Assembly (NCBI RefSeq): GCF_047495875.1
Contig: NC_092458.1
Coordinates: 106,704,227 to 106,768,226 of the forward strand
Length of the DNA stretch: 64,000 nt
Source: Pithys albifrons albifrons
Taxonomy: Eukaryota > Chordata > Aves > Passeriformes > Thamnophilidae
Direction: 5' to 3'
Below the pieces are notes generated by a model. It saw only the letters and a program-made list of their open reading frames with translations, ran no database searches and was not told the DNA's origin. This document shows positions 37,101-49,280 of this stretch, piece by piece (within the stretch, counting starts at the first letter, position 1; each line of letters opens with the position of its first letter). The translations under genes were made by a program, and so were the position numbers.

Positions 37101-40100
37101 GGAAAAGAAATACCCAAAACTACACACAAAAGAAATAAAAAAGAAAGTATCTTGTAATTAAAGGGCAAAACTGAACATTTCCTATGGATATGGACTTCAT
37201 GGTACTGGGCAAGTTGTTTATCTTCTCTTGTCCTCACTTTTCCTCGTGTGTAGAGTGGTTATATTCCAAAGGACTGCTGTGATGTCTTCACTGATGTTTG
37301 TAAAGTCTTCTGTTCTGTTCTATTCAAAGACGGAATCACTTTTTCTTCTTGCAATTTTGATAGTGTCCAGTAGCCTCCAACGTAATTTAGACTCGCACAG
37401 TGCATGTAATGAGAGGTCCTGGTGAGCAACAAAGGAATGAAATGACTGTGATCAGTCTGTAAACAGCAGCAGCCACCTAACATCAGATATTTAGATGCCA
37501 GATTGAAGTAGGCCTTTTGTAACTGAAGTGCCTCTCACTTGTCACTAGTTTGCATGTGAGTGGGGGTTTTTATGACCTCGGCTTATGTATAAGCAATACG
37601 GAATTTAATTCTGTAGTTCACTCAAGTTCAAAGTAGTTTGGGATTCTCTTTTCCAGATTCATGTAGTAGTAAGTCTGTGAAAGTCCTTTCTGCAGTGAGG
37701 ATGTTGCCTGCACTCTGCAGCTTGGTGGCGGAGTATATTATTATTTTTTGATTAAGTTTTTTAATTGATTGTATGTTGCAACAAAGAAAGATAGGATGCT
37801 TGGTCAACTTCAGACACTTTCTTCTCATCTTTTCTACCTGTGGCTATCATTTTACCAAACAAAATAATTTCATGAAAGGGTAGTTCAGATGCATGTTTTG
37901 TGTAATTTGCAAGTGTGGACACTTGCACATAGTTACAGCTGACAAAATACAGTCAATGGAGGAAGAAGTGTTTTATCAACAGTTCCCTGCTCATAAGAGC
38001 ATTTCCTCTGTTCTCCAATATTTATGAAGTTACGATGTCAAAGATTTTTGCAGCATTCAGGTAGTAATGATGGAGTGCAAACCAATTTGAGATGTAAAAT
38101 GGCAGAATGAAATGTACTACACAAAAATCAGGCTAGTACTGAAATTTGCCAATCGAACACAGAGAAATGTTAAACAAAGAAAGGTTTTAATGGTAGTACT
38201 TGGAGTGGCAAAGATTGTGTTTGCATATCCCTATCAAGCAGTCTTGAGTTTTTTGGATGCGCTTTAGAAAAACTCCCATAAACTACTATTACCTTTCCTG
38301 TGATTGATACCTGTGCATAACACAGATCATGCTTGCTCTTGGAACTTAGGCATTTGCTTTAAAGTAAGGTAGCTGTAGTGGAATATAACAATTTGTGGAA
38401 AACTCAAGAAAGCTGTTTATGGAAATACCTTCTGTTCAGATGTATTAACGAAAACGAGACTGTTGTTACTCCATCTTCTTTAGTCATTCTTGTCTTATCA
38501 AGCAGCTGACAAAAATAGGTTTCATTTAGTGCACATTTTGTTTCTTGTATGTTGAAGTGAATTGCAAGAATGGTTTAGTCTATTAATTTTCATTTTGGAA
38601 TCTTACTCCTGTCCTCCCTGTGCAAATGGAGTTTTTGGTCTGAGTGGTGATGGATAGGCAGTAACTTAATGGTTTTTTTTCTCCTCCCCTCCTACCCAGT
38701 TTTCAGCAACAGGTTAGTCAAGATGCATTAGATCTTCCAGTCCTTAGTCTTGTTTCTTTGGTCAAAGTCACAGTAAAACCAATGTAAACTCCTGAAGATT
38801 TTGGACCATATGCATTGTAACAGTGTTTATCGCAGTTCAGTGGAAATGCGCCCTACCACAGTGAAATACAGCTGATGTTTGAGGAACCATGCAACCTAGT
38901 ATTTCACCTCTGACTTTATAGTTTAATGAAGCAGTTGCTTATATCCTTTTACCATATGCAGTGTCCTACATCTTGTTTCTGCCATTCTTTTTCTTACTCT
39001 TTGTGACTTCAGGCTGGTAAGGCAGTGTCCCAAACTGCTTGAGTAGCCTCACTGTCTTCACCTGCCATTGATGCTTTTCCTCCTTCTTATACCTGCTTTT
39101 CCACTACAGCCCTTTTTCTCTCCTCTGTTATCACTGCATCTTATCTTATTTTGTAAGCCCTTTGGGGTTGCAGACTGAATTTGCAGGAATATAAAATGGT
39201 TTACAATAGTAATTATGTCAAATGTCAAGCATAGGCAGGCCTGCTCTCAGGAACCTGACAGCACATAAAGAAAGAAAGTGCTTTTTGCACCCCAATAGGT
39301 TATTCTTGGTAAACCAAACTGTTCACCTCCAGTAGTGCTACTAGCAAGCTCTGGTTTGTGATGTAGTAGAGAGATAGCAAAGAGACTTTGAAAGCAAGGG
39401 TTAAATTTTATTTGCAATAACACAGAATTCAGAGGTAGACCAAGTAAATAAAACCCCTCTGATTTGAGAAGGAGGAAGAGAAACTATGTTCAAAAAAGTA
39501 GAGAACTTGCAGAATGAAGTCTGCTGTTTGGGTTGGGAAGGTTGTTTCATTAAGGCAGCTGAGACACAGAAAGCTTCTTTGTTTTATTGAAGGAGGTCTG
39601 GGTTTATGTTTAACCAGTCTCTGGGACAGGTGCTCTCTCAGCCTTCACCTTCCTCCTCGAAAGTTTCCTTATTCATATATTTGGCACCACCGGCTGTCAT
39701 GATTAAAAATAAGTAACTATGGTCACTGAAAAGTTTTCCTAGCAGCAGTATTTCCTTTCCTTCTCTGGCCTTCGTAGCATCTGTGCTCTCTGAAGTGAAA
39801 ACAGATTGCATCAGGGTAGAGATATTGTCATTGTATCAGCCAGGGAAGTGAAAGAGCTTTCACCAGGTTTTTAAAAGCACCAGCTCAAGAGAAGGGGAGC
39901 CCTTTGACACTGTGTTTTAGCCCTTTTATGTTTTATTTTAGGCCTTTTGTACCCTTTTCAACATACATCATTAATTTTTGTGTTTTGTTGATCTTTCAGT
40001 GTGCATCACTCTTTCCTCCCTTCTAATCGTATGTAGTAAAAGAAAGGTATGGAGTGGAGTGAAAACTGTATTATTACAGCAGGATGTATTTTTGTACCTC

Positions 40101-41277
40101 AAAACCAATAAGAGCATTTTTTTCTTCTGTGAGAGGAAGGGAAAATGTACTTATTCTGGAAGGCAGTGTCGCTCTAGGGCTTCATTTAATTGCTGTCCAG
40201 CTGAAGTTGTCAGCATCTCAGAGGTGCAGATGTATTTATTTTAAACTTAATATAGACTATGATGAGGGAAAGGGGGCAAACAAGTCTGTGAGGAAAGGCA
40301 AGTAACATATGTCATTTGTGTTTTGGCTTGTGGTCTTGCAGGAGGTATTCTAGTGGATTTGGATTAATTTTTGTTCTGGTAATTTACTGTTGGAGGAGAG
40401 GAAGAAATAGCCTCCAGAGTGTGGATGATCTTCACCTGGGGAGCAGTGCAGAAACATAATGGAATTTCCTGTGTGAGAGGTGCCTGAGTATTACAGCAAA
40501 AATGAGTGTTTGTGGAAACAAAAGGATAAGGAAGAAGGACACATTAAGTGGTTAGGTTGTGTAGGTAGAAATGAAAGTTACTAATGTCTGTAGTACAGAG
40601 ATGAGAAATTTTAAACTTAGTCTAAAGCAAGAGAAAAACAATGGGAAAGTTGAAGTAAAGAGTTGTACGGTCAGAGTGTCTTGAGGGGAAAGATTACAAT
40701 AACAGCTGTGTTTTGTGTAGTGGGGAATGGTCATTGGATGTCCTTAATGTTACAAAAGTGTGGGTTGCAGAAATAGGGAGCTGAATGAGAGTAACATGGA
40801 TAATAGCAGGAGAAAGTGAGAAAGATTTTAAAAAGCAGAATGCAGTGTCAAGGGTGTGTAGTGTGTTGTTTATTTTGGTTTTGGTTGGTTGGGTTTTGCT
40901 TTCTTGTTAGTCATGGTGTGTAAATGGATAGCAGGAGTGTTAAAATAAAGATAATCTGCTGATGACAGCTTTTTTTGACAAAGTGGATAGTATTAACCAG
41001 GCAAGGAGATCTATCCCCTCTCTCCTGGCACATTACCTTTATCACCTTGCTCAGCTCAGTTTCACTTGTCAAGGTCTGATCCTGTCACAAACCGACCACA
41101 AGTAAAACCGACTTTGGGGGAAAACTCTGTTTAAGTCTGTTATGCCTTGTAGAAGTAAGACAGACTCTCTTTCATGAGCTAATATTGAATTAGCAGAGTG
41201 ATTTCTTGTTACACTAGAAATAATGTTTTCCACCATAAGTTTCTGCATCCTGATTATAATGTATTTATTTTTGGCAG

Positions 41278-41326
41278 GGAGGAGTGAAAAGCAGATTCAC
41301 TAAGATCCGGCAGTGACACTTGAAAG
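41278..41326 (+). other. NRIP1: Candidate noncoding 5' exon of NRIP1 (49 bp)
   Basis: A T-rich tract ending in TTGGCAG (acceptor AG at 41276-41277) is followed 49 bp later by the donor AAAG|GTATGAG. A branch-point-like CTGAT lies about 25 bp before the acceptor. The segment contains no ATG, as expected for an untranslated leader exon, and is about 14.3 kb upstream of the coding exon, consistent with the long 5' introns of NRIP1. Spliced to 55674 it would join directly to the coding-exon leader. The call rests on splice signals and gene architecture; no transcript evidence is available here. Confidence 0.45.
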
Positions 41327-42951
41327 GTATGAGTTTTTGCCCTGAACTTGTGAAGTTTATTAACCTGTATTTTTTCTCACCCTGGGCATGGAATGGTAAC
41401 TTTATCTCATTCACACTTCCTTTGGTCCTTACCTCTCCTAAGAATTGCGAGTCAGAGGGTGGTTTATTTCACATCCTTGTATAGTCTTGATCTCTTTCTC
41501 TGGAGTTTGCTAACTAGGGTGCCAAGCTAACAATCTTCTAAGCAGGTTCCTGGGAAGCTGAAGACACGATCACCTGCCCACCAGAACTTCTGGCCTTTCC
41601 TCCTGAAATGGATTTGAAATTGTATGCTTTTAGAGCATAAAGTCTCTTTGAGAACAATAGGTTGTGGAGAGTTTTGTGGCCTTTTTTCCATCTTGTCTTT
41701 CTTTGGTTTACATTTCCCTTTCCAGTTTGATTTGCTTCAGCAGTTATTTGGTATTTGGGAGTTATCTTGTGGTTTTGTAAGATTCCTGCAGGTACATATG
41801 AGCCTGAACTACTCTTGAATAAAATCACATTAATGTTGTATTCAGTGGAGTTTTTTTGGTGTCGCTCACCAATGAAATTTAGCAACAGAATTTGAGCAAA
41901 AACATTCTTATTTAGCTTTGTGACCAGATTCTTATAAAAACTGAAAAAGAGAAGAAACAACAAAAATATGGTTTAATGAGAATAGAGGCAAGTCAATGAA
42001 ACTTACCTTCAGGTCATTGACAAGGCCTTACTAGATATTGATTCAGAAGATGCTGGAGTTACTTATTGATGGCATATTGAGCTGGGAAATGGCTCTTCCA
42101 GTTACATCAAGGGAAGATGTCTTTATATAACACAAAGGACAGGGGTTGTGACCTGTCAGCCATGCTCAGATCTGTACCATGGCAGATTAAGCTGGAAATA
42201 ATACCTGGGCTGATCAGCTGAATCAATAGAGTTGTGGTTACGGATAATAACTCTAAGTTAATGACCTTGTGATACATGGTTTAAGTTACTTTGGTGCAGT
42301 TTCACCTGTTTTTTTGCTACATTCTTGAATTTTAGGTCTTTTGTTGCGACAATTTCCCCCACTGTCTCCATACTCTTATCAGTAGACATTAAGTGACTAG
42401 ATTAAAACTATAATTACAACTTTTAAGATACTTCTGTGTGTTCCCCCACAACCTCAAAGCTGAGACAAGATTTGCAGAGGCAAATTCACCCACCTCCCAC
42501 GGGCTCTTATTGTTAACCCTGGCCAATTTTATTAGATGTTGAGTTGCTATCAAACTTCCAGCATGTTGGAAACTAAATCACCTTGCTGTGTGTTGAACAA
42601 CTTGAGGAGCGGGAATGCTGGAGTAACTGATCTTGCACATCTTGGAAATCCTTTGCTGTGTCCTGAATAATGGAAGAATATTGAAATTTTGAATATGAAC
42701 TAGTTTGCTTTTTGTAGTCATGATGCTTAAACAGGTGATGTATTACTGTTTTTTACTATGGTTGATATCCAGAAAGTCTGCTACTTTAATATGTGTTGCA
42801 TCATTTAGGTATCTCTCTCATACATTGACATGCATAATCTTGCGTGTCCTATTAAAATCCATAGATCTACTTATGTAAAGAAAAATAAATAAGGAAAAGG
42901 AAAGTATAAGGTTCAGGGCCTTACTACTGCACTATTCATCAATATGTTATT

Positions 42952-42972
42952 TTAAATTTTTTAAAAATTTAA
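42952..42972. repeat. AT-only palindrome: 10-bp arms, 1-bp centre
   Basis: TTAAATTTTT at 42952-42961 pairs exactly with AAAAATTTAA at 42963-42972. It is AT-only and low in complexity, so it is less surprising than the GC-containing inverted repeats. Confidence 0.7.
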
Positions 42973-45633
42973 CATTTTAGACATGTAAATATAACCACAG
43001 TCAATACCTACAAAATAGTTAAAGTTGTACCTTTACAAAATTGGACATTGATAGCCATGAATTTCTTTAAGATAACCCATTGTTTTAGACTACTTGACCA
43101 CTGAATTGACCAGAAATATTCTCTTCTCTGTGCTAGCTGTCATATTCATTTCTGTTTCTATATTGGCTTGTCATTTATTGCAGTTTGTCATTACCCCTTT
43201 TAAAAAGACAAGACATTTGAAATGCTTTACCTTTGGGTTGCCATGTGGAAGGATGCCTGTTTGAGCTCTCCAAAGAGAAATAGATTAGAATTGGGTTTCA
43301 GATGTTTTCTACTTAGTGCCACAATAAGAAAACGACCAAAACCACCACTGACTGCTGATAGCAACCTGTCACATCCCAGCTTCTCTTGAAGAGAGGGGAT
43401 CTTTAATCCAAAATTCAAAATCAGCAGAAACTTCATGCCTTCTGCAGGTTATGAGCGTTAAGACAGTGAGGTTGTAGTTAACAGGCAAAAAACCCCAAAC
43501 GAAACCTGCAACTGCTGCTGACTAGTTTTATTCAAGGTTTACTTTTGAAGATTAAAGACAGATTTTTTTTTTCCCTAGTGTAAGCTTGAGAGAAGACCTA
43601 CCATGATACTGAATGAGCAGTTATTCACTGTAATATAGCTAATCTAAAGGCTTTTTCACACATTTGAGTTTTCGTACATTAGTAAATTTAGATGTTATGT
43701 GACTCCAAACATGTTTATTTTAGAGTGCTGGGTTGTTGTACTGCTTTATCAACTATTTCCTAGAATGTGTTCGGTTGGGAAATGTCTTATATACACATTT
43801 TCATGTGTATTTGGTTTTCAGACTAAGTTTCTGATTTGTTTGTGAATGTTGAATTAACCTCTGTTTTTTCACAGTCATTGCCAAATTTATTGGGTTTGGT
43901 TATTATATTTCTTCCCTAAGACCTTAGTGCAGTGAGCAGCTTTATCAGCCTTTCGCAAAGGAGGAAGGATAGAAATTCCCCTTGAAAAAAAAAAGGATCC
44001 AACCTCCCCTTTTCTTCCATTTTGCTGAAAGGGTTTAGAAAAGAAGGGACTAAGGAAGAGCAGAACTGCATTGCCCTGAGGTCTACGACTTAACTCAATT
44101 TGATCTTAAACCAGTGACTGTTTTAAGATCTGATGAATCACTAGCAGAGTTAAAAGCACCTATACCATTGTGCTGAGAAGCTCACATCTCAGGCTTCAGG
44201 AGTGATTTGTATCTGGCCCTAGTAGCTCAGGCAATACTAAAGCTTAAAAGGGTGACAATCTAATTCTTGTGAAGGATGTTTTCAAAAAGGAGACAACTTT
44301 TTAAAACTTGACTTCTTTTTGTCTTTTTCATTTAAGGCCTTTTCTTTAGTAGCTGAGCCAACCCGATCACACAGGTAGACTGCTGCAAACGTAATACCTA
44401 TACAAAAATTAAATGGAGAAAAATCAGTAAAGAAATATTGAATTAATAACCAAAAAAAGATACAGGAGGGTCTGTGATGGCATGAATGTTTTACTGGCAA
44501 TGTCCAAGAGACCCACATATACAAGTGAGTTATGCAGGTCACCCGAAATGTGTTCCAATAAAAGCTTTAATACCAACACAAACAGTCTTATTTATAGACA
44601 TACCTCTCTGTCTAAATATAAACTGCTCCCAGTCATGTCTAGACTAACATCAGAGTGGTGCTGGTATTGAAAGTGCGGGTTCAGAATTAAGAGTACAAGC
44701 CACACTGGCTTTTAAATTACTGCTTGGTACCATGAGCATCTAAACTTTGTGGAAGCAGTGCACCTTTGAATGTCAGTCAGATGATGCTGTGTCACCCAAG
44801 ACACCCCTTCTTCCTCTCCTTTAAGCATCAGAAGGCTACGTCTGGTAGACGTGACCTGTAAGATAAATATTCTTCTGCATATGTTTAAAGCTTTGAGAAT
44901 GTATCAGTGGGTGGATGGATAGATCAGTAAATGACTTTCATTGCTAACTATTTTCAGCAGCTGGGTTTTAATGAGTCTTTCAACTGTTGCTACTGTGTTT
45001 AATCTGCTCACTTACTCAGCATTCAGCATTAAAGAAGCTTTCTAGGAGGTAAATGTTGTCCTGATTACAGAAGAGGTTTGATTGTGTTCTGCATAGACTT
45101 TGTGTTGAGTTCTTTTTTTTTAATTAAGAAATATGTGCAGTGCACACAGATAATTAGGATAAATAAGCAAGTGTTGTGCTTGGAAATGCACATCCAAAGA
45201 TACAATTGCTATATTATGTATCGTGGACTGTACAGTTAAAAACTGAGATCCTGACTCTCTAGCAGTGGTCTTGCTGTTGTGTTTTGTGTTTGTCAGTGGG
45301 TTTTATATTTAGATTTCTGAGTTCATATGTATCAGCACATGGCTGAACAGAGTAAAAAAGGTGGCAAAAAGTGTTTTCCACTTGCTTTTCATTTAACATA
45401 AGAGTTCTCCCATAATTTCCTTGCTATACTGCCTAACATCACTTGTCAAAATAAATATGGACAGAGCAGCTGCTCGCAAAGGTAGGGAATGTTTAAAATG
45501 TATAATGTACCAATGTGAAGAAAATGTAGCGTAGTGGTATTTCTGGTAAGTGTACTAAAAAAATACATGCAGGAGCTTTGATCAAATGCCAGCTCTTACA
45601 TCAGTCCTCTTTGTAATCTTTCTTGCTGATCTG

Positions 45634-45646
45634 TGACCTTGACCTT
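45634..45646 (-). promoter_or_regulatory. Tandem AGGTCA element (DR0) with embedded ERRE
   Basis: The plus strand reads TGACCTTGACCTT; the minus strand therefore reads AAGGTCAAGGTCA, two AGGTCA half-sites with no spacer. DR0 is the preferred site of GCNF (NR6A1), and the embedded TCAAGGTCA is the extended half-site of ERR, SF-1 and LRH-1. It lies in the candidate last intron of NRIP1, a nuclear-receptor coregulator. Receptor feedback is plausible but inferred. Confidence 0.5.
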
Positions 45647-48600
45647 GTGTTTGTGTTTGTATGTCAAATCTATTTTAGGGATGGACAAACTAAGTTCATT
45701 TTAATAGGATTTATACTCACGCTTCACAAGATACTTCAGTAAAATCCCCAAATTAAAATATTTGGATCAATTAAATTTTCAGTCATATTTTAAGATTTCA
45801 GAGGGCTTGAATGCATTGACTTCTTAAAATTATTTTTTGTAATGCTCTGTAGGAGACGCTTCTTAAAAAGGCATCTTTGCCTTAGTCATGAACTCTTCTA
45901 AAGTCAGCACAGACCTTCCACCTGGAGGTGGAGTTTTCTCTACAAGAACCTCACCAGTGGCAATGCTTTGGTTTGGCATTAAGTGAGGTTCCCCAGTGGA
46001 AGGAGTAGTCCCTGCTCTTTGTCCTTCCTCATGCCACTCACAGTCACCCATTCCCGCATGGAGAGCTGTGCAGCACACACTCACCAGTGTCTTTGGGGTT
46101 TCTTTTGATGGGGTGAGGTCCTTAGTCTGACTTCCCTTGTAGGAGCTTTGTGTAGGAATGCTTGTGTCAATCCTAAGAAGGTGGCAGGCTCAAGTGGCTG
46201 CAGATCCATAGACCAAGACAAGGCTATGTATTTTGACAGCAGCTTCACACTTAGATCAAACAACAATTCTTGTGGAACCATGTTTTCGTATACATTTACA
46301 TGTGCAGATTCTGAACTAGGTTATTTCTAGCATTGTTGTCCATGGTGATTGGATGGCTTTTTTTTCCTAGAGGTGGAGCTCCCTAGCAGCCTGCTGGGCT
46401 CTGATGCACTGGTGTGTTCAGCAGGGTTCTTCAACTCAGGCCTTATTGTAGTCGTGTGCTAAGAGGGCATTGCAGTTGGTTGGTGTTCTGACACCTTGTG
46501 CATACAGCTTCATAAATGCTTACTCAGGTTGTTGGCTTCACAGGCACTATGGAAGATGGTCCCAGATTAGGTAATACTTGTATGTAACTATGGAGCAATA
46601 GACTTATTTTGAATAGGTCTTCTATTTTTTTAGGGTAGATGTTCTTTTATGTAGAAAATCACATTTCGTCAGAAATCAATCACACATCTGTGTTGCTTTG
46701 TTTTTACAGGTTTTAATTTGGTAAAACCACCTGTTTCAACTCTCTTGACAGTAATGGGACAAGTGGTAACAGCAAACAACCTTTTTCGCTATTTTGCAGT
46801 TATTTCTTTCATGCAACACTCGTAAAAACCAGATAGATAATGTTTCTTTTGTACAATTTTGTTACGGTGTATTATCTTCTTAAAATGAATGCTGCCTTTA
46901 TCATCCTAAAACTGTTTTAAAATGTATGTCCTCATATTGAGGGGTAGTTCAGCTCTCCCCTTTTCAGCTCTCTGCTGTTCTACCATGGCTTTGTGGCAGT
47001 GAATACTGTTTCCACTGGTTTTGAGTTAAATTGGTATTTTAATTGTTCTGATTTGTGTCTAAGGTTGAGTTGCACCCCAGTTCCTTACTTTTGAGGGTCA
47101 TCTGGTCATCTCTGTATACATCTGTATGGCTTTAAACCTTTTTAATATTTTACTTAGGGATTTATGTTATGAATGTTTTCAGATTAACTCTGGCATAGTG
47201 ATAAAATAAGGGCTTTGTGTCCTTTTGGCTCTACAGGATGTTGTGAGCCTCATCTTCAAGGTTTCACTAAAGTTGGTTCTTTTGTTTCATCTTTTATTTC
47301 ATTTGAGTTTATTGCTGCTTTGGAGGCAAAAAAACCCCACCACATAATTTTTTGTTTGAATTGACCTAGAAGAGATGGTCTTGCTAATACGATTTTTTCT
47401 TTTCCCACCTAATTATAGGTATATGAGCCTCTTCTGTGTCTATAACCTTTAGAAACATCATCTACAATAAGCTGAAGTCTCCTATTACAGTAGAAACTGT
47501 ATTGTCCCTTCCACTCAAAAAAAACCAAAAAACAACCCAAACCACAAATCATCGGGGTCTCTAACATGGATTTATAGGGTTTTTACATATAATTGAATGG
47601 TGTGCGACTGTGATCCTGTATTTCATCTTGCTGTGGAATTACTGTGCATTTGTGTTGTTAGATGAAACCTGTTCTGTTGTAAAGTCTAGAAAGTGGCTCT
47701 CATTCATAACTTAACTATGAGGTGCTTGGTCCCAAGTGGAACACAACTACTACTATCAATAAAGTACTGTGCATTACTCTTCAGTGCTTTGCTGCAGTTT
47801 GGCATTTGAAACTAATTCTTGGTTAAAATAACATAAAGTGACTTATCATATGACAGGCCATGTTATACAGTTATTCTAAGAAATACACAATTTTATTGCA
47901 GTGATATCAATAACTGCCTGTATCTTTAGATCCCTCCAACAAGCAGAAGGTCAGAGTTGTGTAGAAATGCATTATCTGCATGCATCGATCATAATTCAAA
48001 AGCATGATTGCCCTGAAGAAGACATTGATTTCTTCGCTGTATATTAATCAAGTTTCATTCTTGGGGAGTTGACGTAGTGTTAAATGCATAATCAGTGATT
48101 TGTTTTTGTAGGTGTTGGAGGGAATGGGAATCTGGTTGTGACTGTCCTTTCTTAATTGCTTGTTTATAGGCAAATGGTTTACCAAAGATGGGAAAGATGC
48201 ATCTTTTGTCCATCCTCTTGTATATTATCCATTCCTCTATCCTAAAAACAAGTATCTTTGTAGATTTTTGTGTGTTTTTTTGCTCTTTGTCTCTTGAATA
48301 AGAAGATTCAATTAACCAAAAACCTTTCAGCTCACTGGATTTCTTAGCCTTGATAAACAGCATTACCCAAGTTAGTTGAGATTTAGTCATATATGTTATT
48401 TGTGGACTCCTGTCCTTAATGTGTGTGGGGATGGGGTGTAACTTTTCTGCATCATCTTTTAGTTTCTGCCCTTTTTATCTTCAGTAAAAGGAGATCATTG
48501 AGCAATGATCCAAGGGGCAGTGTTAGATGTCAAATACCTGATTCCTTCACAGGTGGCATTTGTAGGTTGAATGACTATTCCTCCTCATAGTACAATTAGC

Positions 48601-49205
48601 AAAGAGTTGGCAGAGACTGTGTTTCTAAGAAGTTCATGTCTGAGTGTTAGCAGATCATGATCAGCAAATTAACTCGAAGATGGCCTTTACAGTACCATTA
48701 GAGAACAAAATATAAATGTTCCTCCCATAATATTTGTAAGAACAAAATATATGTGCATGAGAGTCTGGCTTAGGAATTGACTAAAATGTCTATGAAATAC
48801 TGTGGTGAATCATAGGTTACATGAACAATATGGGTGGGGTTTTCTGCATCTAGAAGTGATTGTTTCTGTGATGCTCAATTCTTTTACTTGTTAGAAGAAA
48901 TCCTTATTTAAAGTAGGCTGGCATTAGCTGTTGTTTGAAGAGAGCCACAGCATGACAAATGGCCACATGTGTGTTTCATCTCTGAACTTCGCAGAACCCT
49001 GTAGCAGGCCAGATTTGGATTAAGCTGTGTATGGTGCTTAAGCGTACTTGCAAACCTTGGAGAGCTGCTGCTAAGGCTTTCACAAACTCAGCTTCCATGG
49101 CAGTTGTCTGTCTGCCATTTCCCCCTTCAATAACTGACTTCAGTTGTTTTGAGGATTTGCTTGGGTTTGAGGTGATAGTGGATGAGGGACTTTTTTAATA
49201 ATAGG

Positions 49206-49280
49206 GTGGTTTGGTTTTTGGTTTGGTTTGGTTTTTTGGTGATTCTTTGTCTTTTTTGGTTTGGTTTGGTTTGGTTTCTT
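49206..49280. repeat. (TTTGG)n-like low-complexity tract
   Basis: Two blocks of GGTTT repeats are separated by about 25 bp of T-rich sequence. On the minus strand it makes a spurious open frame rich in Lys, Thr, Asn and Pro. Confidence 0.85.

Larger units (their letters stand above)
25107..41277. other. Intronic or intergenic DNA with scattered candidate regulatory patches
   Basis: No protein-coding gene is recognised. GC-richer islands stand out at 26.8-27.2 kb, 28.2-28.85 kb and 30.8-31.15 kb. The rest is AT-rich with the microsatellites, homopolymers and quadruplex motifs listed separately. Confidence 0.6.

Noticed and set aside
41538..41963. 141-codon frame on the minus strand
   Set aside because: No recognisable family and Lys/Asn/Leu-rich composition as expected from AT-rich noncoding DNA.
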